DNA of 64,000 nucleotides from Scalesia atractyloides. Taxonomy: Eukaryota; Streptophyta; Magnoliopsida; Asterales; Asteraceae. Below the pieces are notes generated by a model. It was not told the origin of the DNA, ran no database searches, and was given only the letters and a program-made list of their open reading frames with translations. The DNA lies in NCBI GenBank assembly GCA_947069175.1, contig CAMTDV010000019.1, forward strand, positions 72,291,358-72,355,357, in the 5' to 3' direction. Of this stretch, positions 35,013 to 46,687 are shown one piece after another. Made by a program: the position numbers and the translations under genes. The stretch's first letter is position 1, and each line of letters starts with the position of its first letter.

Positions 35013-35039
35013 ATAATAATAATAATAATAATAATAATA
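35013..35039. repeat. AAT microsatellite
   Basis: Nine or so tandem ATA/AAT triplets directly after S1; probably the expanded start of the SC LTR. Confidence 0.85.
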
Positions 35040-35169
35040 CTCCTACGTTTCTCAATGATTTGGGTTTAGGGGATGGGTCTCAGAAACGTAAACCGAGCCA
35101 TTCAAAACCCTAGTCACTAGCTAACAGGCCTTTAGGCCCAACGCACAAGCCCACTCAAAAACCCTACCC

Positions 35170-35177
35170 TATATAAA
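35170..35177 (+). promoter_or_regulatory. TATA box of solo LTR SC
   Basis: TATATAAA followed about 30-60 bp later by pyrimidine-rich sequence with two aaaccctag motifs, typical of plant transcript leaders. Activity is inferred. Confidence 0.5.
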
Positions 35178-35506
35178 CTCCTTATAACATTCACCCCTCC
35201 ACAAACCCTAGCCTCCATCTCAAACCTTCCCCTCCTCCCTTAATTCCGGCGATCGGAACCAAAGTCCGGCGACCTCCGGCTGCCGGCAAACACCTGCAAC
35301 CACCCTACCACTGTCACTCCTGTAACATCCGTCAAAAACAGGTTTTCAAAACCCGCTTCGTTATTAATCGAATAGTCAGTTTCAAATTTTCGTTGCTTAT
35401 TTAATGCTCATTTTAATTTTAAACAATACATAATTAATAAACATTATAGAATATGGAAACTAAAATTGTTAAAAAGTAAAAATAAAGTAAATAAAAAAGA
35501 AAATAG

Positions 35507-35575
35507 GCTGCCGGGTTTCGAACCCGGGTCAGCCGGAAGAAACAACCAACACACATCTTAACCACTCCGCCACTT
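35507..35575 (-). other. antisense tRNA-like module, E4 5' LTR
   Basis: Minus strand: GTGGCGGAGTGGTTAAGATG, close to the D-arm of plant Ser/Leu tRNAs, and a T-arm CCGGGTTCGAAACCCGG with a perfect stem. Confidence 0.78.
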
Positions 35576-36416
35576 GATTCTTTTGTGTAATCAATTAATC
35601 ATATAAAACTTAAGTTCCCCGTGAATTCATCTGTTTGCGCCAAACTGAAACCGATCATCGCTTTCAACCATCCAGAGACGTTTGAGTGATCGTGAGTTAC
35701 TGAAAATAAGCAATAAATCCATTACAACCCACGTTCTTAATCAATTCCGTCTTCAATGAACTCGATTCATATGATTTTCGAGTTTGATAACTGAAATCAT
35801 TTACTTCCAATTTACACTGGTAATATCATCGCCTCATAACTCAGAAACACTCGCAGAACCTTCAATTTCATTTTCACTCTAACTTCTGTTCGTCGGAAAC
35901 GTTATATGCTATCGCCGGACTTTCGCCGGAAAATCGGGACATACGTCAAATCGGTAAATTTCTCGATTCTTTCATTCTCAATCCATTGTTAGACTTTTAC
36001 TAACTCAAATCCTTCAACCAGAATCGGTCCCAGACGACGTTGTCGGATAATTTACACTCGCCGGAAAATCTCTGGACATTTCCGAAAACACGCTGTGAAT
36101 CGGTACAAACATCTAAACCCTCTGATAATCATTGTTTCGTAACTTAATTTCGCAACTAATTGATCAAAACTGTTAATTGATCCGATCAGACGAATTCATA
36201 AAACAGAGCCGACGACCTTTGCCGGAGTTCTGAGAAAAACATCCTTTCCGGTACATTCATTTCCAAAACCTTCTTTATCCATTACATTTCAATCATTTAT
36301 ATGTCCGACGAATGATTTAAACAAGAACTGTCGAATATCGGTTGTCTGTGTCTTTGAACGAAGAAGATGAAGTCGAACATTAGGTATAAGTTTAATTAAA
36401 ACAAAATATTAAACCG

Positions 36417-36830
36417 AGTTAGACACACAGTCCAACGGTGGACTGTGTGCAAACACATAGCGCACGTCACGAGTTCGAATCTTACAAACGCACCGGCTTT
36501 CCGAATTAAAACCAATTTTTTTTAAACTGAATCAGAGTAGGTCCCAGGATGTTTTTAAGATTATTATAAACTGTAAGTTTAACAGATAAGACACACAGCC
36601 CAACTAGTTGGGCTGTGCGCTTACAAACCAGAGGACCCGAGTTCGATCCGGTTTCCCTGCAGCCGGTTCAACGATTTAAATTCTTTTAATGTAAAACCAA
36701 ATAAATTAAACATTTTTAGTATATATATATAACTAAAACATAGAATATTTCGGGTTAGACACGTAGCTCAGTTGATAGAGCTGCGTGCACAGCGTACGAG
36801 AGGTCTCGGGTTCGAGCCTCACTCAGTGCA
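36417..36830 (+). repeat. tRNA-like array, E4 5' LTR (3 units)
   Basis: Units at 36417-36493, 36583-36660 and 36751-36830 (tRNA-Lys-like). The second has the CACACAGCCCAAC/GTTGGGCTGTG stem variant. The first has one arm change (gtccaacgg) that affects only the loop. Confidence 0.86.
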
Positions 36831-37836
36831 CTTACACCATAGTCCGACCGGTCAACGGACCGGTCAACGGTCAACAAAAAGTCAACATTTTTTTATATTT
36901 TTATTTATTTATTTAATTTAAAAATCAATTAAAAATACTTAAAAATAATATTTTTAAAGTTAGAAAATGACCTTAAACTCACAAAAATAAATCTAAAAAT
37001 CCTATTAAAATTGTTAATAAAATCCACTTATTTACCGTACCATTTCGTTATTATTTTAGGATAGTCTTTCCTCGTCAATCAAATCCCAAAACTCGTGCGC
37101 ATTCAACATCATCAAACGAACGCACCCAATGTGAGTGAATCTCTACAAATTCCCCGTTTTAATCACATTTTGGGGTGTATCATGTATCATGTGTCGCTTA
37201 TTATTTATTACATTTAAACACTTGTGCATCCATCATATCCATGATCAAATGTGTATCGAATATGTATCAATTGTTTGTGTGGTTAATGTTTAGTTTAAAT
37301 TTATCATTTTCAGTACATACATCATCATAAGCTCGTCTGTTCCCCATTACCTATGAGCGGAACTGTTCCCCGTTACCTATGAGCGGAACGTGACGTTGCC
37401 AACATATACATTATCATTCATGTCATATACTCATGCAAGGTGGTTTGTTATTGTTTGTTTGATTATATACGTTTGCTCACATATGATTATTGCACAATTT
37501 TTCCATATTAAATACAATAAGAAATCAATATCAAATGTTTTTAACAAGGTTCACTCGCCAACTTTTGTTGACCCAAAATCCCCCATTTTTACACATGATA
37601 CAGGTGATCCAGTTGCAGCAAGAAACATATAGGACGGCCTAGAAGAATAAATTAGTTTAGGCTTTGGATTGTTTGCTTAGTTACTTTTTCCTGGCAATTG
37701 TATGAACTTGTTTGGAATATTGAAGTTGTAATTTGAATTTAATAAATATGAAACATATTAGTAAACATCATGAGCTTTGGTGATAACCCAATTATGCCCC
37801 GACTCTTATTCCGCTGCGGGTCGGGGTGTGACAGAT

Positions 37837-37849
37837 TGGTATCAGAGCC
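37837..37849 (+). other. primer-binding site of E4
   Basis: TGGTATCAGAGCC, 3 nt after the LTR end; initiator Met tRNA type. Confidence 0.95.
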
Positions 37850-38649
37850 ATGACTATAGGGATATAGATAGGTTATTAGACCTTAGAGCCTATACTATAG
37901 TTGATTAGAATTTTAATATTGTTCATGTGTTTTACATACAAAATTCATGATGTTTATATGCTTTATGTTTATTGTTACATTCAATGTTATGCAAGCATGT
38001 TCATAAGTACATATGACTATACAATGCTCATCATGAATCATATCCTCATAACATATCATATCCATGAGAGCACACACCACACAATTTCCATGATTTTTGC
38101 AACGATTTTTGTATTTTTTTTTCAAATCACATCAAAGTGAGTTCTCATGACGGGCATGTAGTAACTGGAAGGGTACAAGTACCGGTAGTCGGAACGTCCT
38201 GTCTAGGCTTGGCATTCGTATAAATCCAAAATAAAGGACCAGTTTGCCTACCTGGGGACTAACGATGAGAGTACGAAGGACCTATTAGGCCAAAGCATGT
38301 TATACCAAAGTCGGTGTGAGCTAACCCCACTTTGAGTTGTCATTGTGTCTACACCTGGACACCCTCCTACCATACATCTCGCAATCATATTTCATGGTTT
38401 TCATTCGAGTGATGCGAGTGTTAAACCGCCAACTCCAATGTGAATCCTACTAAGCCAATAGTCATGGGGGCCCACATGACTATACAGGTGATGGTATGGG
38501 GACATTGGAGGCCCAAACATGAGCAAACCCAAGACATCCTATGGATGTAGTTGCATTATTGATGTTTATGTTATTTTTTTTTTTAAAACGACACATAACA
38601 CCTAAAAAGACTCCTTAAACTCACCATCTTCTTATGTATGTTCCTGTAG
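37850..38649 (+). other. untranslated leader of E4
   Basis: About 800 nt without a gene. The conserved leader block spans roughly 38155-38335, with self-complementary pieces such as ccagtttgcctacctgg and cctattagg. Confidence 0.8.
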
Positions 38650-41600
38650 ATGTCGGCTATGCAGCAACGTGGAGGTAGAAAGTCAGGAAGGTCAAACGAA
38701 CGCTTGGCCACCCAAATCGCAAAACAAATGTTCGCGGTGCTTCCTGACATCGTAATTCAAGTCCAACAAGCTCTCGCCGCAAATCCCATCAACCCTCCCA
38801 ATCAAGAAGACCAGAACGTCGACAACCCTCCCTCCAAAAAGTGCTCTTACAAACACTTCAAGTCTTGCGATCCCCCGAAATTTGAAGGGACCGAAGGTGT
38901 CACTGCTCTCCTCCACTGGTTTGAGGAAATGGAAAACACCTTCCTCAATTGCGATTGTCCCGAGGATCGCAAGGTACGTTACGCAACCGGAAGACTATTT
39001 GGAGTAGCTCTTACCTGTTGGAATACAGAAAAAGGTAAGAGAGGAATCGAAGATGCAATGGCCTTAAAATGGGAGGAATTAAGGGAAATCTTGACAAGAC
39101 GCTTCTGTCCAAGAAGCGAGATCAAAAAGTTAGAGGATGAATTTCACTCGTTAAAGCAAAAGGAAGGAGATCATACTTCCTACAACAAAAGGTTTCTAGA
39201 GTTGAACCAAATGATCCCCAACTTGTTCACCCCAGTGTACCGCTTAGTTGAACACTATATTCGAGGCCTCCCCTCGAAAATTCAAGACTCAGTTCTAAGC
39301 ACTTCGCCTGCAACACTTGAAGCTGCTATGGAACTAGCTACCGAGCTTACCGAGAATCGCATCCGAAACGGCAAATTTAAGGATGAGAAAAAGAAAGCCC
39401 CCATTATGCGCTAAACTTCAAACCATTCCACCTCCTCCTCAAAGTTTGCTAGTAAGAGGAAACGAAACGGCAGAAACTTTGTTGTCACACAAACAAACTT
39501 CCCTATCCCTGCTGCACCCATCACCCAAGTTGCCCCCTCAGCTGCACCATATAAAAGGCCATACTCCGGCCCATACCCAAAATGCAACCGTTGCCAATAC
39601 CATCACTTTCCTGATCATCCCTGCCAACATTGCACCGGCTGTGGCCGTGCAGGTCACACCATCCAAACCTGTCGCGCACTTCAGCGAACGAACCGCAATC
39701 AGCCCTCAACCCAAACCCACCATCAGATAGTGGGTCAAGCCCAAAAACCTTTACTCCTACCACCTGCCCAACATGTAGCCCAATCCTACTACCAACCCAA
39801 CTATCCCATGATGCAACCTATGCGGGCTTGTTACAACTGTGGAGACCCGAACCACTTCAGGAACACCTGTCCACGCTTGGTGAACATCATCCATGCCTAA
39901 GCTCAAGCAAATCCAGTAAACCAGGCTAACCAAGCTCCTCCACCTGCTAGGGGAAGAGCTTTCAACATCAACGCCAATCAAGCTAGGGCTGACAACAATG
40001 TGGTTAACGGTACGTTTCTCATCAATGGTAGTTATGCATCCATGTTATTTGATACTGGCGCGGATAAGAGTTTTGTGTCCTTAGAATTTGAACCCATCCT
40101 CAACCAAACTCGTGATAAACTCATGGAATCCATAACGGTAGAAGTTGCTGACGGAAAACCGGTCTCATTAAACTCTATTATACGCAATTATACTCTCACC
40201 CTAAACGATCACGATTTTCCAGTTGATCTCATTCCTATGAAGTTGGGAAGTTTCGACATTATAATTGGTATGGACTGGCTCAGCCAACATCATGCTGAAG
40301 TTGTATGCCGCGAAAAGTTTATTCGCATTCCTCTTACAAACGGTCAGACTCTACGAATCTTTGGAGAAACCCCTTCGAAAGGACTCAAATTAATGTCCTG
40401 TCTTCAAGCCCGAAAATATCTCCGCAAGAATTATGTCGCATTCCTAACTCACGTCGTCAAAAAGGGGATCAAGGAGAAGAAACTCGAAGACATCCCAGTA
40501 GTAAAAGATTTTCCGCAAGTTTTTCCTGACGACATTTCAGGACTTCCTCCCGTGAGAGAAGTCGAATTCCGTATTGATCTTATACCTGGAGCTACACCAG
40601 TTGCAAAATCTCCTTATAGGTTAGCCCCATCCGAAATGCAAGAGCTGGCCAGTCAACTGCAAGAGCTGACTGACAAAGGATTCATACGTCCTAGCTCATC
40701 GCCTTGGGGTGCACCTGTCCTTTTTGTGAAGAAGAAAGATGGAACGTTTCGCATGTGTATCGACTACAGAGAACTCAACAAGTTAACGGTCAAGAACCGC
40801 TACCCATTACCTCGCATCGATGATCTTCTTGACCAACTTCAAGGCGTCACCTGTTTCTCAAAAATCGACCTTCGTTCTGGTTATCATCAACTCAGAGTAC
40901 ATGAAGAAGACGTCCCAAAGACCGCCTTCCGAACTCGTTATGGTCATTACGAATTCATGGTCATGCCATTTGGTTTAACCAACGCTCCAGCAGTATTTAT
41001 GGATTTAATGAATAGGGTATGCAAACCCTACCTCGACCGCTTTGTCATAGTCTTCATCGACGACATCCTCATCTACTCAAAGTCTAAGTCTGATCATGAA
41101 CGACACCTTCGACTCATCCTTACACTCTTAAGGACAGAAAAGCTGTACGCTAAATTCTCGAAATGTGAATTCTGGTTAAGGGAAGTACAATTCCTTGGAC
41201 ACGTCGTCAATGACAAGGGAATTCATGTTGATCCCTCAAAAATCAAGGCAGTACAGGAATGGCAAGCGCCACGTGCACCTACCGAAGTAAGATCATTTCT
41301 TGGTTTGGCTGGTTATTATCGCCGTTTCATTGCAAATTTCTCCCTTATTGCTGTACCACTCACGGCTTTAACTCATAAAGGAAAACCCTTCATATGGGGA
41401 CCTAAACAAGAAGAAGCCTTCCAAACCCTTAAGCAAAAACTCTGTGATGCACCTATCCTCACACTTCCTGAAGGTTGTGATGACTTCGTGGTTTATTGCG
41501 ACGCGTCAGTGCAGGGACTAGGTTGTGTACTGATGCAAAGAGGTAAAGTGATAGCTTATGCTTCTAGACAACTCAAAATTCATGAGAAGAACTACACCAC

Positions 41601-43323
41601 CCACGATCTGGAACTTGGAGCCGTTGTGTTCGCTCTCAAGATATGGAGACATTACCTCTACGGTACCAAGTGTGAAATATACACTGACCACAAGAGCCTC
41701 CAACATATCTTTAACCAAAAGGAGTTGAATATGAGGCAATGAAGATGGGTCGAACTTCTTAATGACTACGACTGTGAAATTCGGTATCATCCTGGCAAGG
41801 CAAACGTGGTGGCCGATGCGCTCAGTCGAAAGGGTTATGCGAACTCCATTCGTCTTCTATGTTCGCAAATCATAATCGACATCAAAGATCAAATCCGAGA
41901 AGCCCAACATGTTTCAGTAACGGAAAACGACGTACGCAAGGAGCTGTCTTGTGGAGCTGAACTTAAAATCGAAACTAAATCCAACGGTATTCTGTACTAT
42001 CTAGATCGCATATGGATTCTCGATCACAATAACCTTCGTGATTTCCTTATGAGTGAGGCGCACAAAACACGATACTCTATATACCCAGGAGCCGACAAGA
42101 TGTATCAAGACCTTCGATACACCTACTGGTGGCCTGGAATGAAAAAGGATATTGCTGTTTTTGTTTCCAAGTGCCTTACATGTTCCAAAGTAAAAGCTGA
42201 ACATCAAAGACCCTCAGGACTTCTAGTCCAACCCGAAATACCTGTATGGAAGTGGGAAAACATAACTATGGATTTCATTACCGGGTTACCTCGCACCTCC
42301 AATGGGTATGACACTATATGGGTAATCATTGATCGTCTTACAAAATCAGCTCACTTCATTCCGATCCGCGAGGACTTCAAGAATGAGAAGTTAGCTCGTA
42401 TCTACATCAGCGAGACCGTAAGCCGTCATGGTGTACCTTAAACCATTATTTCAGACCGTGATGGTCGTTTCACTTCAAGAACATGGCAAGCCGTACAAGC
42501 CGCTTTGGGTACACGATTAGACCTCAGTACCGCTTATCATCCTCAAACTGATGGACAATCTGAACGCACCATCCAAACTCTTGAAGATATGCTTCGAGCA
42601 TGTGTCATAGACTTCAAAGGGAATTGGGACGCTCATCTACCATTAGTTGAATTTTCGTACAACAATAGTTACCACTCAAGTATCGGCATGGCTCCTTTCG
42701 AAGCGTTATATGGCCGTAATTGCCGATCTCCAGTATGTTGGCACGAAATTGGGGAAGCTCAAATCACCGGTCCAGAATTGATTCAAGAAACAACAGATAA
42801 GATCCATCAAATTCGAAACAATCTTCTAGCGGCACAAAGTCGTCAAAAGAGTTATGCAGACAAACGACGAAAGCCCTTGGAGTTTAACATTGGTGATCAA
42901 GTACTTTTAAAAGTATCACCGTGGAAGGGAGTAGTTCGTTTTGGCCAGAAGGGCAAGCTAGCACCACGCTACGTAGGACCTTTCAAGATACTCGAAAGAG
43001 TAGGACCTGTAGCATACAAGCTTGACTTACCAGAAGAACTCAACAGAATTCACCCCACGTTCCACGTATCAAACTTAAAGAAGTGTCTCACCGATGAAAA
43101 CCTCCATATTCCCCTAGAAGATATTTAGATCGATGAATCTATGCACTTCATTGAAAGACCAGTAGAGATCATGGACTTCGGAGAAAAACATTTAAGACGG
43201 AGTCGTATTCCAATTGTTAGGGTACGCTGGGAGTCGAAACGAGGACCTGAGTTTACTTGGGAACATGAAGACTCAATGCGCGAAAAATACCCGCATCTTT
43301 TTCCTGTTACCACTATTACTTAA
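38650..43323 (+). pseudogene. gag-pol: E4 gag-pol polyprotein, one frame with five nonsense codons
   Basis: Start ATG 38650; 1558 codons including the terminal stop, all in one frame. Gag core about 38845-39290; knuckles CTGCGRAGHTIQTC and CYNCGDPNHFRNTC; protease LFDTGADKSF with its Asp at 40051; RT with FIDDILIYS (Asp pair at 41059-41064); RNase H YCDAS at about 41497; integrase zinc finger about 42060-42190, then DFITGLP, SDRDGRF and QTDGQSERT; C-terminal chromodomain about 43141-43310. In-frame stops: TAA 39412, TAA 39898, TGA 41740, TAA 42439, TAG 43126. Four look like C to T changes in CAA, CGA or CAG. No frameshift was found, so this is the best template in the window for domain order. 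Confidence 0.95.
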
Positions 43324-43354
43324 ATTTTGGGACGAAATTTCTAAAAGTAGGGGA
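43322..43354 (+). other. pre-PPT stem-loop and polypurine tract, E4
   Basis: aaattttgggacgaaattt (one arm mutated compared with other copies) then aaaagtagggga at 43343-43354. The 3' LTR starts at 43358. Confidence 0.85.
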
Positions 43355-43544
43355 TACTGTAACATCCGTCGAAAAACGGGTTTTCAAAACCCGCTTCGTT
43401 ATTAATCGAATAGTCAGTTTCAAATTTTCGTTGCTTATTTAATGCTCATTTTAATTTTAAACAATACATAATTAATAAACATTATAGAATATGGAAACTA
43501 AAATTGTTAAAAAGTAAAAATAAAGTAAATAAAAAAGAAAATAG

Positions 43545-43614
43545 GCTGCCGGGTTTCGAACCCGGGTCAGCCGGAAGAAACAACCAACACACATCTTAAC
43601 CACTCCGCCACTTG
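43545..43614 (-). other. antisense tRNA-like module, E4 3' LTR
   Basis: Identical in its motifs to 35507-35575. Confidence 0.78.
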
Positions 43615-44455
43615 ATTCTTTTGTGTAATCAATGAATCATATAAAACTTAAGTTCCCCGTGAATTCATCTGTTTGCGCCAAAACTGAAACCGATCATCGA
43701 CTTTCAACCATCCAGAGACGTTTGAGTGATCGTGAGTTACTGAAAATAACCGATAAATCCATTACAACCCACGTTCTTAATCAATTCCGTCTTCAATGAA
43801 CTCGATTCATATGATTTTCGAGTTTGATAACCAAAATCATTTACTTCCAATTTACACTGGTAATATCATCGCCTCATAACTCAGAAACACTCGCAGAACC
43901 TTCAATTTCATTTTCACTCTAACTTCTGTTCGTCGGAAACGTTATCTGCTATCGCCGGACTTTCGCCGGAAAACCGGGACATACGTCAAATCGGTAAATT
44001 TCTCGATTCTTTCATTCTCAATCCATTGTTAGACTTTTACTAACTCAAATCCTTCAACCAGAATCGGTCCCAGATGACGTTGTCGGATAATTTACACTCG
44101 CCGGAAAATCTCTGGACATTTCCGAAAACACGCTGTGAATCGGTACAAACATCTAAACCCTCTGATAATCATTGTTTCGTAACTTAATTTCGCAACTAAT
44201 TGATCAAAACTGTTAATTGATCCAATCAGACGGAATTCATAAAACAGAGCCGACGACCTTTGCCGGAGTTCTGAGAAATACATCCTTTTCGGTACATTCA
44301 TTTCCAAAACCTTCTTTATCCATTACATTTCAATCATTTATATGTCCGACGAATGATTTAAACAAGAACTGTCGAATATCGGTTGTCTGTGTCTTTGAAC
44401 GAAGAAGATGAAGTCGAACATTAGGTATAAGTTTAATTAAAACAAGATATTAAAC

Positions 44456-44869
44456 CGGGTTAGACACAGTCCAGCGGTGGACTGTGTGCAAACACATAGC
44501 GCACGTCACGAGTTCGAATCTTACAAACGCACCGGCTTTCCGAATTAAAACCTTTTTTTTTAAACTGAATCAGAGTAGGTCCCAGGATGTTTTTAAGATT
44601 ATTATAAACTGTAAGTTTAACAGATAAGACACACAGCCCAACTGGTTGGGCTGTGCGCTTACAAACCAGAGGACCCGAGTTCGATCCGGTTTCCCTGCAG
44701 CCGGTTCAACCATTTAAATTCTTTTAATATAAAACCAAATAAATTAAACATTTAATTAGTATATATATATAATTAAAACATAGAATATTTCGGGTTAGAC
44801 ACGTAGCTCAGTTGATAGAGCTGCGTGCACGAGTACGAGAGGTCTCGGGTTCGAGCCTCACTCAGTGCA
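44456..44869 (+). repeat. tRNA-like array, E4 3' LTR (3 units)
   Basis: Units at 44456-44532 (one CA dinucleotide pair lost from the 5' arm, gacacagtcc), 44622-44700 and 44791-44869 (tRNA-Lys-like). Same period as the 5' LTR. Confidence 0.86.
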
Positions 44870-45888
44870 CTTACACCACAGTCCGTCCGGTCAACGGTCC
44901 GGTCAACGGACCGGTCAACGGTCAACAAAAAGTCAACATTTTTTTATATTTTTATTTATTTATTTAATTTAAAAATCAATTAAAAATACTTAAAAATAAT
45001 ATTTTTAAAGTTAGAAAATGACCTTAAACTCACAAAAATAAATCTAAAAATCCTATTAAAATTGTTAATAAAATCCACTTATTTACCGTACCATTTCGTT
45101 ATTATTTTAGGATAGTCTTTCCTCGTCGATCAAATCCCAAAACTCGTGCGCATTCAACATCATCAAACGAACGCACCCAATGTGAGTGAATCTCTACAAA
45201 TTCCCCGTTTTAATCACATTTTGGGGTGTATCATGTATCATGTGTCGCTTATTATTTATTACATTTAAACACTTGTGCATCCATCATATCCATGATCAAA
45301 TGTGTATCGAATATGTATCAATTGTTTGTGTGGTTAATGTTTAGTTTAAATTTATCATTTTCAGTACATACATCATCATAAGCTCGTCTGTTCCCCATTA
45401 CCTATGAGCGGAACTGTTCCCCATTACCTATGAGCGGAACGTGATGTTGCCAACATATACATTATCATTCATGTCATATACTCATGCAAGGTGGTTTGTT
45501 ATTGTTTGTTTGATTATATACGTTTGCTCACATATGATTATTGCACAATTTTTCCATATTAAATACAATAAGAAATCAATATCAAATGTTTTTAACAAGG
45601 TTCACTCGCCAACTTTTGTTGACCCAAAATCCCCATTTTTACACAGGATACAGGTGATCCAGTTGCAGCAAGAAACATATAGGACGGCCTAGAAGAATAA
45701 ATCAGTTTAGGCTTTGGATTGTTTGCTTAGTTACTTTTTCCTTGTAATTTTATGAACTTGTTTGGAATATTGAAGTTGTAATTTGAATTTAATAAATATC
45801 AAACATATTAGTAAACATCATGAGCTTTGGTGATAACCCAATTATGCCCCGACTCTTATTCCGCTGCGGGTCGGGGTGTGACAACTCC

Positions 45889-46644
45889 ACTCCCCCTCTT
45901 CACCTCACACCCCCGTTTTCTCGGCCACACACAACCACACCACCTCCCTCTCCCTTCCCGCGTTTTTTCGGCGGCACCTCCGGCCGGCCTCCCTTCTTCA
46001 CCTACGGGGGTCCCATCTCCTCCACCGCGCAACCACACCATGACTACCTACCTCTCGCTCCTTCTATTTCTCTCTGTTACACGGAAAGCCGACCACCACC
46101 ATGGTGGCGGCCCTCAGCAGCAGGTTGGGTTGGGTGAGTCCCCGACACCTCTTCTTCTCCGACCACACACAAGAAACCTCCGCCTCCCGCTCATACCTCT
46201 CTCTCTCCCCTGACAACCGACGACAGTCTTGCGGCGGCAGCGGCAGTGTTGGCCAGTTGGGTTCGTCAGAGTTCAGCTCTTCCAGTCTCGATTCAGGTTA
46301 GTTTTTTTCTGGTTCCCGGTTTAACTCCGGTCTCGTTTCGTTTCAATTCGGTTTGGGTTTTGATTGGGTTCGGTTAACTCGGTTGAGTTTCGTCTCAGGT
46401 TCGGTCAGAGTGGTGATCAACGTCAGTTCGGGTTCGGCAGCGGTGGCAGTCGTGGTTTACCCGTGTATCGGTTCAAGTTCAGTTCGATTCACTTAGTTCA
46501 AATTCCATTCGTTTGAGTCAAATCTGGTCAACAGTCAACGCCGGTCAGATTCGATGTCCGGTAAATCTTAAAACGTCTTGAAGTTCATAATGTCATTATG
46601 TTAATGTTGAATTTTATGCGAAACGAACTTGTAATCAAACATGG

Positions 46645-46687
<43 letters not shown>

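Larger units (their letters stand above)
35321..37833 (+). repeat. E4 5' LTR
   Basis: TGTAACATCC to GGTGTGACA. After the antisense module it has intron-like segments (see findings), then the tRNA-like array, W-boxes (about 36849-36890) and the AT-rich tail. No obvious TATAAATA is found at the usual place. Confidence 0.95.
35321..45883 (+). mobile_element. E4: complete autonomous-type chromovirus
   Basis: TSD ACTCC (35316-35320 and 45884-45888); 10563 bp. LTRs are 35321-37833 (2513 bp) and 43358-45883 (2526 bp), differing by scattered substitutions and small indels such as an extra cggtccggtcaa-type unit at about 44890. PBS, leader, a single-frame gag-pol and PPT are all present. It is structurally complete but coding-dead through nonsense mutations. 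Confidence 0.97.
43358..45883 (+). repeat. E4 3' LTR
   Basis: Partner of 35321-37833, ending ggtcggggtgtgaca. Confidence 0.95.

Noticed and set aside
32314..35017. ATAAT as TSD proving S1 insertion boundaries
   Set aside because: The match is within an AAT microsatellite and S1 lacks its expected 5' terminus, so it carries little weight.
45820..46301. Overlapping proline/threonine-rich ORFs (up to 128 codons)
   Set aside because: They cross the E4/SC boundary or lie in C-rich LTR leader sequence, have no domain and overlap each other in several frames.
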